A DNA stretch of 64,000 nucleotides from NCBI GenBank assembly GCA_037176725.1, contig JAZBRS010000029.1, forward strand, positions 41,116,001-41,180,000. Reading direction: 5' to 3'. Every line of letters starts with the position of its first letter. The stretch's first letter is position 1. Under the pieces are notes generated by a model. It did no database searches. It had not been told where the DNA came from and saw only the letters and a list, made by a program, of their open reading frames with translations. Below are positions 1-10,350 of the stretch, in pieces. The position numbers and the translations under genes were made by a program. Origin of the DNA: Posidonia oceanica (taxonomy: Eukaryota > Streptophyta > Magnoliopsida > Alismatales > Posidoniaceae).

Positions 1-110
1 AGTTTACGGGCCTATCAACCAGGAGCGATAGTTTACGGGCCTATCAACCGGGAGCGAGAGTTTACTGTCCTATCAACCGGAAAGTGCAATTGCAAGGGAT
101 ACTTACTGGA
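1..110. repeat. 29-bp direct repeats in element B 3' region
   Basis: Three near-identical units start at 1, 30 and 59, each opening with agtttacgggcctatcaacc or a close variant. Diverged single copies recur near 194 and 297. This belongs to the repeat-rich 3' region of element B, left of the solo LTR insertion. No gene is seen. Confidence 0.8.
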
Positions 111-314
111 TATCAGCCGTATAACGTAATTGCAAGTGATAGTTTCGGATATCAGCCAAGGATGAGTTTTGGATCATCAGCCAGAGAATGATAGTTTACG
201 GCCCTATCAACTGGAAAGTGCAATTACGAGGGACAGTTACTGGATGTCAGCCGTATAACACAACTGCGGGCTAAATAAGACATCAGTCCAAGATGTTAGT
301 TTACGGTCTTATCA
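111..314. other. Unclassified part of element B 3' region
   Basis: Loosely repetitive sequence (ggatatcagcc and caattgcaag motifs recur) between two repeat blocks. No coding signal; it is best read as degenerate relatives of the flanking repeats. Confidence 0.4.
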
Positions 315-559
315 ACCGGAGAGAGCAGTGATTGATTGATTGATTGATTGATGATTGATAAGAAAAAGAGGGATTGATTGATTGATAAAAAAAGAGGGAT
401 TGATTGATTGATTGATTGATAAGAAAAAGAGGGGTTGATTGATCGATTGATTGATAAAAAAAAGAGGGATTGATTGATTGATTGATAAGAAAAAGAGGGG
501 TTGATTGATTGATTGATTGATAAGGAAAAGAGTGATTGATTGATTGATAAGAAAAAGAT
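315..559. repeat. GATT-rich microsatellite/minisatellite
   Basis: Runs of (gatt)n alternate with aagaaaaagaggg spacers. The open frames across it (Ser-Ile-Asn-Gln repeats) only reflect the low-complexity sequence and are not called as genes. Confidence 0.85.
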
Positions 560-654
560 TGATAAGATATTAGACTTATCGGCTGGCAAAGGGAAAGGGG
601 TGATAAGATATCGGACTTATCGACCGGCAAATGAATAAAAGAATAGAATGATAA
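560..654. repeat. Left part of the 135-bp higher-order array
   Basis: Units beginning gataagatat occur at about 560 and 602, with the next gataa at 650, so the last two spacings are 42 and 48 bp. This continues the 46/41/48-bp rhythm of the array at 12001-12525 in phase. The two blocks were one array before the solo LTR inserted at 655. Confidence 0.85.
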
Positions 655-859
655 TGTTGACACCCCATTTTGATAGGCTTGAATCAGTCGAAATCTTTTG
701 GTGACTCCTGGATCTAAACCTAGGTCAAAACTACACAATCCTTTTCATCCTACCCTTCAAAGGAAACACAAACAAAGAAAACACAGAGGCGAACAAAGAA
801 GGCAAATCCCAAACAGAATGCGAGCGAACCAAAGCCAAAGCGAAAGCCGGAGTCTAGTA

Positions 860-877
860 TCCCCAGCGGAGTCACCA
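860..877 (-). other. Duplicated primer-binding-site-like sequence
   Basis: A second copy of the PBS (tccccagcggagtcacca on the plus strand, one mismatch to the real one) lies 162 bp further into the leader. It sits inside a tandem duplication that includes the preceding gcgaaagccggagtc segment. It is not next to an LTR end, so it is unlikely to prime. Confidence 0.7.
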
Positions 878-1021
878 CTGTCGACTTCGCTGGGCAAAGC
901 AGACAGGCAAGCAAGCAAGCAAAAGCAAGGCAAAGGGCATAAGGCAAACAAAGACACAAAGGCAAGCAAAGATGCAAAAGCAAGCGAGCGAAAAGCCAGA
1001 AGCGAAAGCCGGAGTCGGGTT

Positions 1022-1039
1022 TCCCCAGCGGAGTCGCCA
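1022..1039 (-). other. Primer-binding site, tRNA-Arg type
   Basis: In sense direction TGGCGACTCCGCTGGGGA begins two bases after the LTR end. It is complementary to the 3' end of plant tRNA-Arg(ACG) (…TCCCCAGTGGAGTCGCCA from memory of the tRNA) except for one position. tRNA-Arg priming is characteristic of Ogre/Tat elements. Confidence 0.85.
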
Positions 1040-1407
1040 CTGTAGTAATCCCGGTGTTCAGATCGTCCATGCACATTGCCAAAGCTCGTGTGCACCGATC
1101 AGAATCAGGCTCACTATTAGCGGCTATGTCCGAAAAGGAAGACTTAACTCGAAAACATTTTAAAAAAGAAAAAGGAGAAGAAAAGAAGAAGATAAGACAA
1201 AATCGGAGTCGCCACCAAGTCTATTAGATCGGGAGACAAGGAAAACCAGGGAAATGCGTGAATAACCACGCAAAACCAAGCAAAAGATGCAATGCAAGGC
1301 AATGCAGAAGAAGTGAGATGCAAATGAATGCAAATGATGTGACTCGTGCCTAGGATAAGGGCAGTATGGTCATTACGGGCCAAGAGAGAGGGTAAGGACT
1401 CCTATTA

Positions 1408-1440
1408 CGTGCGGGGAAGGTATTAGGCACCCCCAACACG
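1408..1440 (-). ncRNA. Conserved LTR hairpin, copy 1
   Basis: 33-nt conserved block. On the sense strand the arms CGTG, CGGGG and GTG pair with CAC, CCCCG and CACG around a CCTAA-type loop. This copy has a substitution in the innermost arm (gtattaggcac on plus) and one in the CGGGG arm. The gene class is a structural inference only. Confidence 0.5.
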
Positions 1441-1739
1441 CCCGAGAATCGGTCTTTCTAGGCTTACGCTCGCATACGCAGGGAAATGCAGATTTTGAAT
1501 GCCTAAGTGCCAATGAATGCCTATCTAGATGCTCAAAGGTGTGCTCTAAGTGACGAATGCAATGCAAGAAAGTAAACGTGCAATCTAAGCGCTCAGCAAT
1601 GCAGTCTGTGTTCCGAACCGGGCAGAACCTGGCTCGTGAGAACTCCAGGCAGTAAGCATCACTGCCCTATATGCAAATGCAGGCGATAAAACAAAACAAC
1701 GGTGAAAACAGGCAATACGGGCGACATGCAAGGGAAACA

Positions 1740-2475
1740 ATGTAAAACACGCAAAACGGGGCGAGAAACGAAGTAAGAACGTAAAACGATGCAAGAAACG
1801 AGGTCGACACGCAAAATGGTGCGAGAAAACGAAGCAAGAGTGTAAAACAGTGCAAGAACGAGGCAAGGACATAAAACAGTGCGAAAAACAAAGTCGGCAT
1901 GCAGAATGGTGCAAGAAACAAGCGAGACATGCAAAACGGTGCGGGAAACGGGCGAGGCACGCAAATCGATGCAAGAAAACAAAACGGCACGCAAAACGGT
2001 GCAAGAAAACAAGGCGACATGCAAAAGGGGGTAAGAAAACAAAGCGGCACGCAAAACGGTGCGAGAAGACAGAGTGGCATGCAAAACGGTGCAAGAAAAC
2101 AAAGCGGCGCCCAAAACAATGTAAGAAAACAAAGCGGCACGCAAAACGGGGCAAGAAAACAAAGCGGCATGCAAAACGATGCAAGAAAACAAAACGGCAT
2201 GCAAAACGATGCAAGAAAACAGAGCGGCACGCAAAGCGGTGCAAGAAAACAAAACGACACGCAAAACGGTGCGAGAAAACAAAGCGGCACGCAAAACGGT
2301 GCGAGAAAACAAGGGCGGCACGCAAAACGGTGGAAGAAAACAAGGGCGGCACGCAAAACGGTGTAAGAAAACAAAGTGGCACGCAAAACGGTGGGAGAAA
2401 ACAGAGTGGCACGCGGCACGCAAAACGGTGCAAGAAAACAGAGCGGCACGCAAAATGGTGCGAGAAAACATAGCG
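1740..2475. repeat. 30-bp tandem array in LTR, about 25 copies
   Basis: Near-perfect 30-bp units (gcacgcaaaacggtgcaaga followed by aaacaaagcg) run through the whole interval. This is the longest version of an array found in every LTR of the family; sister LTRs have about 8-13 units. Because 30 is divisible by 3, open frames with 10-residue periodicity exist on both strands; I do not regard them as genes. Confidence 0.92.
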
Positions 2476-2547
2476 AAAGGAAGCGCGCAAAAGCCATGCA
2501 ATGCGAATGATATGCAAAAGATGCTGCCGAGGTTCAAAAGGACTTAC

Positions 2548-2588
2548 CTTGGAAAACTGAAACCCGATCTGAAATCTGATTGGTCCAT
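2548..2588 (-). other. 41-nt start-codon mini-exon with splice donor, copy 1
   Basis: On the sense strand an ATG at 2588 opens a frame reading MDQSDFRSGFSFP and ends at a consensus donor CCAAG|GTAAG at 2548. The same ATG, 41-nt spacing and donor recur in four other LTRs with conserved residues (MDQ..FRSGF.FP). It is likely the last bases of a leader exon spliced to an unknown acceptor. Confidence 0.55.
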
Positions 2589-2839
2589 GCTGAAGAGCGC
2601 TCCGTCGGGGTCGTCCTGGCAGCTCACTTGAGAAGATCCAACGGCCAGATCTGAAGATATCCAGACTTCAAGGCAGGAGGCCAGAACAGGGGAGAAGATA
2701 AGATCTAAGTGTAAAAGGGACCTAAGGGGCGTGCAAAACAGGTCCTCCCGTGTTCAGGGGAGCTAGACGTACTTAAGTGTGTGCAAGGGATGCCGGATGC
2801 AAGGATGCAATGCATGCGGAATGCAAGAAAAGACTTAGG

Positions 2840-3660
2840 GGCGACTCTTCAGAAAAAGAGGACCTAAATGCAATTTTTGAAAGAATGGGGGTCTAAATGC
2901 AAAGATTTTGAAAAGTTCGGGGCTTTTTATGCAAGGTTTTTGGAAATTGAGGGGTCTGAGTGTGATTTTGCAAGATGCAGAGTTCAAAATGCAACCTAAT
3001 AAGGTAAACATGCATTGGAATAAGCTTTGCAATCATATGGAGGATCTATATGCAATTTTAAAACATGCAAGGGTTGAAATGCAATTTTGTAAGAAAAATG
3101 CAAGCTAAATGCATGCTATGCATGATGCAGAGGACCTATGTGCAAAATCAGGAAGCAAGAGCTAAGCATGCAATGCAGTAAATGAAGGATGCAAACAGAA
3201 TGCCTGAAAACAGATCAGGGGACCATGATGCAAATAGTGCAAAGATCAGGACTTAACAGCAACTTAATAAGATAACAGCAAGCATTTAGATGGCATTTAA
3301 CAACTAAAGGACCTAATTGCAAAAATAAAAACATGCTGGGGCAAACAGTAAAGTATAGCAAGTTATGTTGAACTAAGAACGGACTGATATGCAAATATAA
3401 CAACTTACTGGACTAGATCTAAAGAAATACAATTAAACCACAACAACAGAGGACCAATATGTAATAACAGAAACATGCAGGGCTTAATTTAAAAGACAAC
3501 TAAAGAAAATGAACAGCATGTGGATGACAGTGCAAATAGGCAAGAATGTAGACTTTAATTGCAATTCAATATGATTTTAAATCAGAATGAAATGAATCTT
3601 AAACTGATTTGGACCTAGATGCAATATTAGAAACTTATAATGATAACAATGCAATGTAGG
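2840..3660 (-). repeat. T-rich irregular repeat zone of LTR
   Basis: On the sense strand, GCATTTTAGACCC, AAAATTGCA and AGGTCC motifs recur at irregular 70-90 bp intervals. Equivalent zones occur in each sister LTR. The T-rich bias and flanking splice-like sites suggest intron-like sequence. No gene seen. Confidence 0.6.
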
Positions 3661-3710
3661 AAAAATGCACTAAGTTAACAAAAAAAATAAAGAAACAGTA
3701 AGTGTTTTAC

Positions 3711-4940
3711 CTGCTACAGGGGAGGCTGCCGGAGCTCGCCGGCGATTTCTCTGGATCGGTGGAGGAGAGGTTGGCGCGGCGCGGGAAGGGTGCGGAGGAG
3801 TTCGGCGTGGTGTGGCGGAGGCGGGGGAGGTCCGGCGAAGCGTCGGCGGCGGCAGAAGCTTGCGGGAGTGCTGCCGCTGTTGGAGCGCCGGCGACCGGCG
3901 CTGGAGAAGAAAGAGAGTTCGGCAAGCTCGTGCGGGCGGCACAGGCGACGAAACGCCTCGGGGAAAAGTCGAGGAGCAAGAGGAGGAAGAGGAGAATCCG
4001 GAGGAGGCTTCTTTCACCTGCTGCGCACGCTGGAGAGGGCCACCCACCTAGGTGGCTTTCGGCCGGTCGGAGGGAAGTGGGGATGGCGTGGAGCGGCGGC
4101 TGCTGCTGCTGGGGTGGCTCGGGGACGTCGCCGGAGGTCCAAGGAGGAGGACGGAGCTTCCAGAAGCGCGTTCCACAGCCCGGAGCAGGATCTAGTTCAG
4201 ATGAGCTTTTGCTGTGAAGGCCGAGGTGGGTACGGCGATGTGCGGCGTTCCAGGCCGAGCCAAGGGCACGGGCGGCTAGGTGGTTGTCTGGGGAGCGCGT
4301 GGGAAGAAACAGAAGTGAATTCCACTGAGCGTGGAGGGAGTTCTGGAAGTTTGAAGTTTTCGGTAAAAAAGGGGTCGAAGGTGTTTGTGGTGGAGTGTAA
4401 GGAGTGTGGGTGGTCTCGTGGGGAGATCTTGGGTGCCCTGTGAAGGTGGTTGTTCGGCGAGTAAGGTGGCCGAGTTTGAGGATTTTAGGAGGCTTGTAGT
4501 GGAGGTTCTGCCATGGAGAAGGATGTGTTGGAGGTTTTAGAAGAAAGAAAGGTTGGATCGGCCGTCTGTGGGTGAATGCTTGGGTTCTCCCTTGGTTTCT
4601 TGCTCTGGGGCAGTGCGCACGGGAGAGAGGAAAGTCTGTGGGTGTGTTCTCGATGTGCTCTGGTGGTGTCCTCCTCCTTTCACAGGTCTGGTTCATTGGC
4701 TTTTTCGTTGGGTTTCTCGGGTTGCTTCTGGTGTTGTCCATGGCAGAAGCTTGGGCCTAGGTCTGCGGGAGAATGGAGGTGTGCAAGGACGGCAGGTCTG
4801 GTGATGGTGTGCTGTCGATTGGTGAAGGTTGGTTGGCAGAAAAAAGAGAGAAGGAAAACAGAGGGGAGAAGGCTGCTGTAACAGGAGGAGGGAAAGAAAT
4901 AAAAAGAAGGAGAAGGAATAGAAAAGAAGAAGAAAGAAGA
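3711..4940 (-). other. GC-rich exon-like core of LTR
   Basis: GC-rich block, sharply different from the AT-rich sequence on either side, ending in sense direction at a donor GTAGCAG|GTAAAA (3711). Frames are open on several strands, with Arg/Gly/Pro-rich low-complexity translations that do not match between sister LTRs, so coding is not supported. Possibly a transcribed leader exon. Confidence 0.45.
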
Positions 4941-4959
4941 AAAGAAAGAAAGAAAAAGA

Positions 4960-6500
4960 GAAAAAATTAATTTATGGTTTTCCTTTTTTGGATTTGTTTC
5001 AAGGCAAATTGTTTTTTAATTTTCTTTTTTTTTGTTTATAATTACTCTTTTGAATTTGTTAATGGTTTTCTTCTTTTAAGTTTTTTTCTTTTTGATTGTT
5101 TTAATTGTTTAAATTTTCCTTTTGATTTGAGATTTTAGGATTTGAGCTTTCTTTAAATTGTTTTTTGATTTTGTTTAAATGTTTGTTACGTTTTTTAATT
5201 GTTTTTTAGTTAAGTTTTTCTTGTTAAGTTGGGATTTTTTAATTAGGTTTTTTTAATGGATTGCTTCTTGATTAACTAGGGGGAGTTTTAGTCTTTTAGT
5301 TTTTAGGATTTTTTCTTAAGTTTCCTTTTTAAATTATTTTCTGATTTTGTTTGTTAAATTCTTTTAATGTTTTTTAGTTAAATTTCTCTTGTTGAGTTTT
5401 TAATTAAATGTTTTTTAATTGTTTCAAGTTTTTGATTGTTTCTTTTAGATTTGTTGAGTGTTTTTTAATTAATTACTTGTCTTAATGTTTTTAATTGTTC
5501 TCTTCTCTTTTAGGGTTCGTTTTTTATTATTTTTAATGAGGTTCTTACTTTTGTTTTGTTTTGATTATATTTTGGTTTTTTACTTGATTTTATAGCATTT
5601 TCTTTTGTTTATTTTGTGTCTTTTAGATTGCATTCTTAATTTCCTTTTTTAGTTGGATTTAATTAGGTTTTTGTTTTTAACTGTTTGTTTAAGTTTTTTA
5701 ATTGCTTCTTTTTAGGATTTTGATTTGTTTTTTTTCTTTTGTTTCAGAGTTTTACAGGTTTTTTAAGGTTTTTATAGGTTTTGGAGGATTTAGTGGAAGA
5801 AAGGAAAAGAAAGGGAAAAGGAAGAAGAAATGGAGGAAATGGAGGAGGAAAGGAGAAAGATAGGAGTGGAAGGAAAAATGAATATTAGAAAATCAGGGAA
5901 AATGGTAAAAATAAGATAAAAATAGGAATAAGATTGAGAACAGATGGAAGCACAAGGGGGGCCCACAGCCAGGCAAAAAGGAGGGAGAAAAGGAGGTGAA
6001 AAGAAGGAGGATAATCAGGAGAGAGAGAGGAGAGAGAAAAGGATAATCTAGGAGAGAGAAAAGGATAATTTGGGCAAAAGGAGGTCTTAGAGGTTTCGAA
6101 AAGGGGTGAAATTTGGTGGGTGTGTGGTCTAGGGTCTCTAGTCTTGCTCGCAGGGTTTTGGTTTGGTTTTGAGAAAGTTTTGGAGGGGTTTTGAGGTGTA
6201 GAAAAAGGGTAGTTTTGCCTAAGTTTCCTAGGATTTTTGGGAGTGGTTTTGGTCTGAGATTTTAAGGACTTTTTGGTGGGTTTGCTAAGTCAGGAGGGGT
6301 GAGTTTTCCTATGGATTTTGGATAGTTTTCGGGTTCGGGAAAGGGGGGTGATCTTAGGTTGAGTTTGGGCTTGTTTTGAGGAGAAAGAGGAAGAGAATGG
6401 TGTGAGTTTGGACCTAGGTTTGGATGGTTTTAAGTTAAAGTTTTGGATGGTTTTTAGGCTAAGGATTTGGATGGTTTTAGGTTGAAAGGGGGGGTGTGGT
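4960..6500. other. AT-rich and purine-rich U3-side part of LTR
   Basis: Long T-rich tract on the plus strand (A-rich in sense) followed by a purine-rich stretch around 5760-6090. No coding region or RNA gene is visible. It matches 6565-7740, 30050-31400 and 57780-59050 in sister LTRs. Confidence 0.7.
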
Positions 6501-6564
6501 TTTAGGTTTATCCTAGCCGCCCGAGAGATCCTTTAATTCAGCTTGTCAAAATGGGGTGTCAACA

Positions 6565-8050
6565 CTAGGTCCAACACTAGAGACCCTAGGCAACACATTC
6601 CCCAATTTTCACCCTTTTTCAAAACTTCTAGACCCTCCATTTACCCACATTATCTTTTTCTCTCTCCTAGATTATTCTTTTCTCTCTCCTCTCTCTCTCC
6701 TGATTATCCTCCTTCTTTTCACCCCCTCCTCTCCCTTTTTCTTGCTTGGCTGTGGGCTCCCCTTGTGCTTCTATCTCTTCTCAATCTTATTTCTATTTTT
6801 ATCTTATTTTTAGCATTTCTTTTGATTTTCAAAAAATTACTTTCTTTCAACTCTTCCTTTTCCCCTTTATTCCTCCATTTCTCACTTTTCTTCTTCCTTT
6901 TCCTTCCCTTTTCCTTTCTCTTGCTAAATCCCTAAAAAATCCCTAAAAACCTCTAAAACTTTAAAACAGAAGGAAAGCAAACTAAAACCCTAAAATAAAT
7001 AATTAAAAACTTAAGCAAACCATTAAAAAACCAAAAACCTAACTAAATCTAGCTAAAATGGAAAACTCAGAGTGCAACTTAAAAATGCAAAACAAACAAA
7101 AACAAAATGCTGTAAAATCAAGAAAAAACTAAAATGTAACCAAAACAAACAAAAGTAAAAACCCAACTAAAAAATAATAAAAAACAATTCCTAAAAATAA
7201 AATAAAACAATTAAAAAATGCCAAGGCAACTAATTAAGAAAAAGAGAAACCTAACTTAACAAATATAAAAAGAACAATTCAAAAATCTAATTAAAAAAAA
7301 ATAAAAACAAACAATCAAAATTTAAAAACACTTAATTAAAAACTTAACAAGAAAACTTAACTAAAAAAAATATATTAAAAGAACTTAACAAACAAAAATA
7401 AAAAACAAATCAAAGAAGACTTAAGAAAAAAGACTAAAATCCAAAAATCTAAAATTCACTCTAATTAATTTAAAAACAAACTTTAAAAATCCTAATTAAC
7501 ATCCCAAGTACTTAACAAGAAAACATAATTAAAAAACAACTTAAAAGACTTAACAAACATTTAATCAAAATAAAAAACAAATCAAAAACAAAGAAAACCC
7601 TAAAAACCCTAATCAAAACTAAATCTCTCTAAACCTAATCAACTAACCAAAAACAATCATTAAAAAACTTAATCAAAGTCCTAACTTAAAACACAATCAC
7701 TCTAAAAACCTTTCCTATTTTTATTTTATTTTTATCTAATTTATTTTTTCTTCTTTCCCTTTCTCTTTCCCTTCCTCCCTTTCTTCCTTTCTTTCTTTTT
7801 TTCTTTCTTTTCTCTTTCTGGGCTCAGTCCAACCCTTCTCCCCCTCCTTCCTTCTTTTCTTTCTTTCTTTCTTTTTTTCTCTTTTTTTTCGCATGGCCCG
7901 GCCCACGCACGCCCGTCCTCCTTCCTCTTCCCTCCTTCTTCTTCTTCTTCCTCTTCAACTTCTTCTTCCTCTCCCACCAGCTCTCCTCTCCGTTTGATTT
8001 CAAATCTCCCTCTCGATCCCATCAGCCCCAGCTCGCACCTCCCTCTCTCG
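6565..8050 (+). other. U3-side AT-rich part of plus-strand solo LTR
   Basis: Begins at ctaggtccaacactag, which corresponds to about position 350 of the intact LTRs, then a pyrimidine-rich and A-rich tract. The short Leu/Phe/Ser-rich frames at 6543-6946 are translations of pyrimidine tracts. No gene seen. Confidence 0.7.
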
Positions 8051-8170
8051 CGTCTCAGCAGGATCTGCGGGGGGCATTAATTGCCGTCACCTCCGGTCGT
8101 CCTTCGCTGCAGCAGCCGCAGCTCCCGTCGGTGGGGATTTGAATCCACCGCGCTCCACTCCACCCCAGCT

Positions 8171-8180
8171 GATAAAAAGC
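8171..8180 (+). promoter_or_regulatory. TATA-like element, solo LTR 655-12000
   Basis: GATAAAAAGC is followed after ~50 bp by an AGAGAGAGA tract and AATCCAGAGC. The pair GATAAA…GCCTC plus AGAGAGAGA…AATCCAGAGC is conserved at the same place in the LTRs at 25890-31794 and 53472-59438. Conservation, spacing and position at the head of the GC-rich block suggest the LTR promoter; start-site data would be needed. Confidence 0.4.
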
Positions 8181-8199
8181 CTCGGACTTCATCTCCTTC

Positions 8200-9410
8200 C
8201 CCCCCTTTTTCGTCATCCAGAGAGAGAGAGAATCCAGAGCACCCAGCAAAGCTCCCTCAATTCCCCCTCACTTCCTCTGCAAAAAACTCAGCTCTTTCTC
8301 CTCTTCCCTTCCACTGAAACCAGTGCCCGTTCCACCTAGCAAATCACTCCCATTTCACCTCCCAATCTCACCCAGACAACCACCACCTCAGCCCACCATT
8401 CCACAGCCAATACACCCCTGAAACCTTCCCTCAATTCCACCTGAACCAACCCAGCAACCCATCACCATTTCCTCCAAAATTCCCGACACTGCAACCCACT
8501 AAACCTTCCCAAATTCCCCCACCAAGCTCGCCTGAACACCACCTTCTAAACCCACCTGAGCATCAGCTCCAAGCTTCACCACAGACCAGACTTGCCACCA
8601 CAAACACCTACCCCCTTCTCTGCCAGAAAATCACCATACCTGCAAACTCCCTCTCCAGCAATCCACAGACCAACTTAAACCCTCCTACACCTTCCTCAAC
8701 CCTCCAGCAAGTCACCGGTGCCCTCCATTTGGTCCCGAGGGCAGAGAACAGCCTCACCCACCTGCTGCTGCCAGCAGTACACCCAAAATTGCATTTTCTT
8801 CCGCCGGCCTGCAGAACTCGCGTCCGAGCATCCAGCGAGCACCAGAGGAACGCGTAGAGCAGATCCAAACCCTCGTGAGCCACCGGGGACGCCTGCACCA
8901 GTCAGACCATCACCGCCGACTTCTGGAAAAGCAGCTGACGTCGGGGGAGCGCTCCGGCCGTCGAAACAGGTGCCTTTTCTTCCCAGTAACTTAGTTTCCT
9001 TCTCCTCTTGCTTTTCCATCCATTAGATTAGGGTTCCCCCCTCTGTGCCGAAGTCAACTCCACCGTCTGCTTTCTTCTCCGGCGAGCCCGGATGCTGTTC
9101 CGCCGCTCCAGTCTGCAGAACTCCGCTCCGACGGTTGTCCCAGGTCCACACGACCTCCAGGAGTACGTCGGTGCCTTCAGATTGCGTCGACGTCGCGTTG
9201 ATCGCCCGGACTGCCTTCGAGCAGGTCTGCGACGCTCCGACGTCCTCTTCGGCCTGCTCCAAGTACTGTCACGGCTCGCCGGACGTCGCCCGAGCTCCGT
9301 CTGCCTCCGGAGAGCATTGCCGATCGGTCAAGGCCTCACCAACAGCCCCCTCTCGCCGGTCATGGCCACTGGTAGCAGTTGCTATAGTGCCATGGCCGCT
9401 GCAACTTTCA
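8200..9410 (+). other. GC-rich exon-like core of plus-strand solo LTR
   Basis: GC-rich block downstream of the TATA-like site with a consensus donor CGAAACAG|GTGCC at 8969 and acceptor-like pyrimidine-AG sites before 9030. Open frames here (8718-9026, 9045-9506) do not keep frame in sister LTRs. Interpreted as transcribed leader exons rather than protein-coding sequence. Confidence 0.4.
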
Positions 9411-9419
9411 CTGTTCATT

Positions 9420-10350
9420 TATTTTTCTTTACCATTTTTTTTGTTATTAAATTGCATATCTGCCTTGCTGTTGGTTTTATTTGCGTTCTGGTCCTGCCTC
9501 TATTAAAATTCATTTAATTTCGCATTTAAATCATATGAAATTGCATGAAAAACTTAAAAAATTGATTAATTGCATGATAGTCCTTCTGCAGTGTTTCTCT
9601 TTAGTGTTTTTTTAAGTTCTGGCCCTCTAGTTCTTTATTATTGCATGTTAGTCCTCCAGTTGATAATCTGATTTAATGCTTGTATTTTACCTTGATAAAT
9701 TGCATTTTTAGTCCTTGTTGTTTTCCTTATTTACAGTTTAGTCCACTGTTCTGTTAACTTAGGCTTTTATTTTTCAATTTTCCTTACTACATTGCATCAT
9801 TTCCCTCATACTTTCTGATTTTTGCATATAGGTCCTTCATCAATGCATAGCATACATTTAGATGCATATTTTGCTTATAAAATTGCATTTTTGACCCTAC
9901 ATGTTTTAAAAATTGCACATAGGTCCTTTACATGCTTATAAAAATCATTTAAATGCATATTTTGCTTATAAAATTGTATTTTAGACCCTATATATTTGAA
10001 AAATTGCATATAGACCCCTATTTGCATTCCCAGACCATTAAGACCACTGCTTTGCTTGCAAAATTGCATTTTAGACCCTGTTGATTTCAAAATTGCATGT
10101 TAATCTCCCATATGATTTCAAAACTTAGCCTGATGCATGCTTACCTTGTAAAATTGCATTTTGAACCCTGCATTTTGCAAAATTGCACTCAGACCCTTCA
10201 GTTTTCAAAAACTTTGCATAAAGCCCTTAACTTTTCAAAATCCTTGCATTTAGACCCCCACTTTTTCAAAAATTACATATAAGTTCCCAAGTTTTCTGAA
10301 AAACCATCCCTAGGTCTTTTCTTGCATTTTGCATACATTGCACTCATGCA
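9420..10350 (+). repeat. T-rich irregular repeat zone of solo LTR
   Basis: AAATTGCATTTTAGACCCT and AGGTCCTTTACATGCTTATA motifs alternate in a decaying tandem pattern. Counterpart of 2840-3660, 27660-28620 and 55240-56250. Confidence 0.65.

Larger units (their letters stand above)
769..6564 (-). mobile_element. Nested minus-strand 5' LTR plus leader fragment
   Basis: The LTR spans 1041-6564 (5,524 bp; sense strand TGTTGACACC to GGGATTACTACA). It is followed in sense direction by the tRNA-Arg primer-binding site (1022-1039) and ~250 bp of purine-rich leader ending at 769. The rest of this element (gag-pol and 3' LTR) is absent, so it is a truncated 5' end. The high-coordinate flank is ctagg, which is also the LTR sequence it entered, so CTAGG is the likely target; the partner copy was lost in the left-side deletion. 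It lacks the ~400-bp block between the 30-bp array and the mini-exon that sister LTRs carry. Confidence 0.82.

Noticed and set aside
1022..1039. tRNA-Arg gene fragment
   Set aside because: Only the 18 nt complementary to the tRNA 3' end are present, directly beside an LTR end; this is a primer-binding site and not a tRNA gene.
1740..2475. CRISPR-like regular repeats
   Set aside because: The repeats are contiguous 30-bp units without unique spacers, in a plant retrotransposon LTR.
1585..2517. Long open frames (up to 310 aa) with FLHRFACR or KRCKKTKRHA repeats
   Set aside because: They are translations of the 30-bp tandem array, open in several frames on both strands because the period is a multiple of three; no start context, domain or conserved frame in sister LTRs. 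The same applies to 10889-11465, 26413-27115, 54077-54638 and 60843-61286.
3707..4741. 344-aa and 217-aa frames in the GC-rich LTR core
   Set aside because: GC-rich sequence gives long overlapping frames on both strands; residues are not conserved between sister LTRs and the frames cross splice-donor-like sites.
6925..7640. Telomere-like CCCTAAA motifs
   Set aside because: Scattered aaccctaaaa and tccctaaaaa words in an A-rich tract without regular 7-bp periodicity; ordinary low-complexity sequence.
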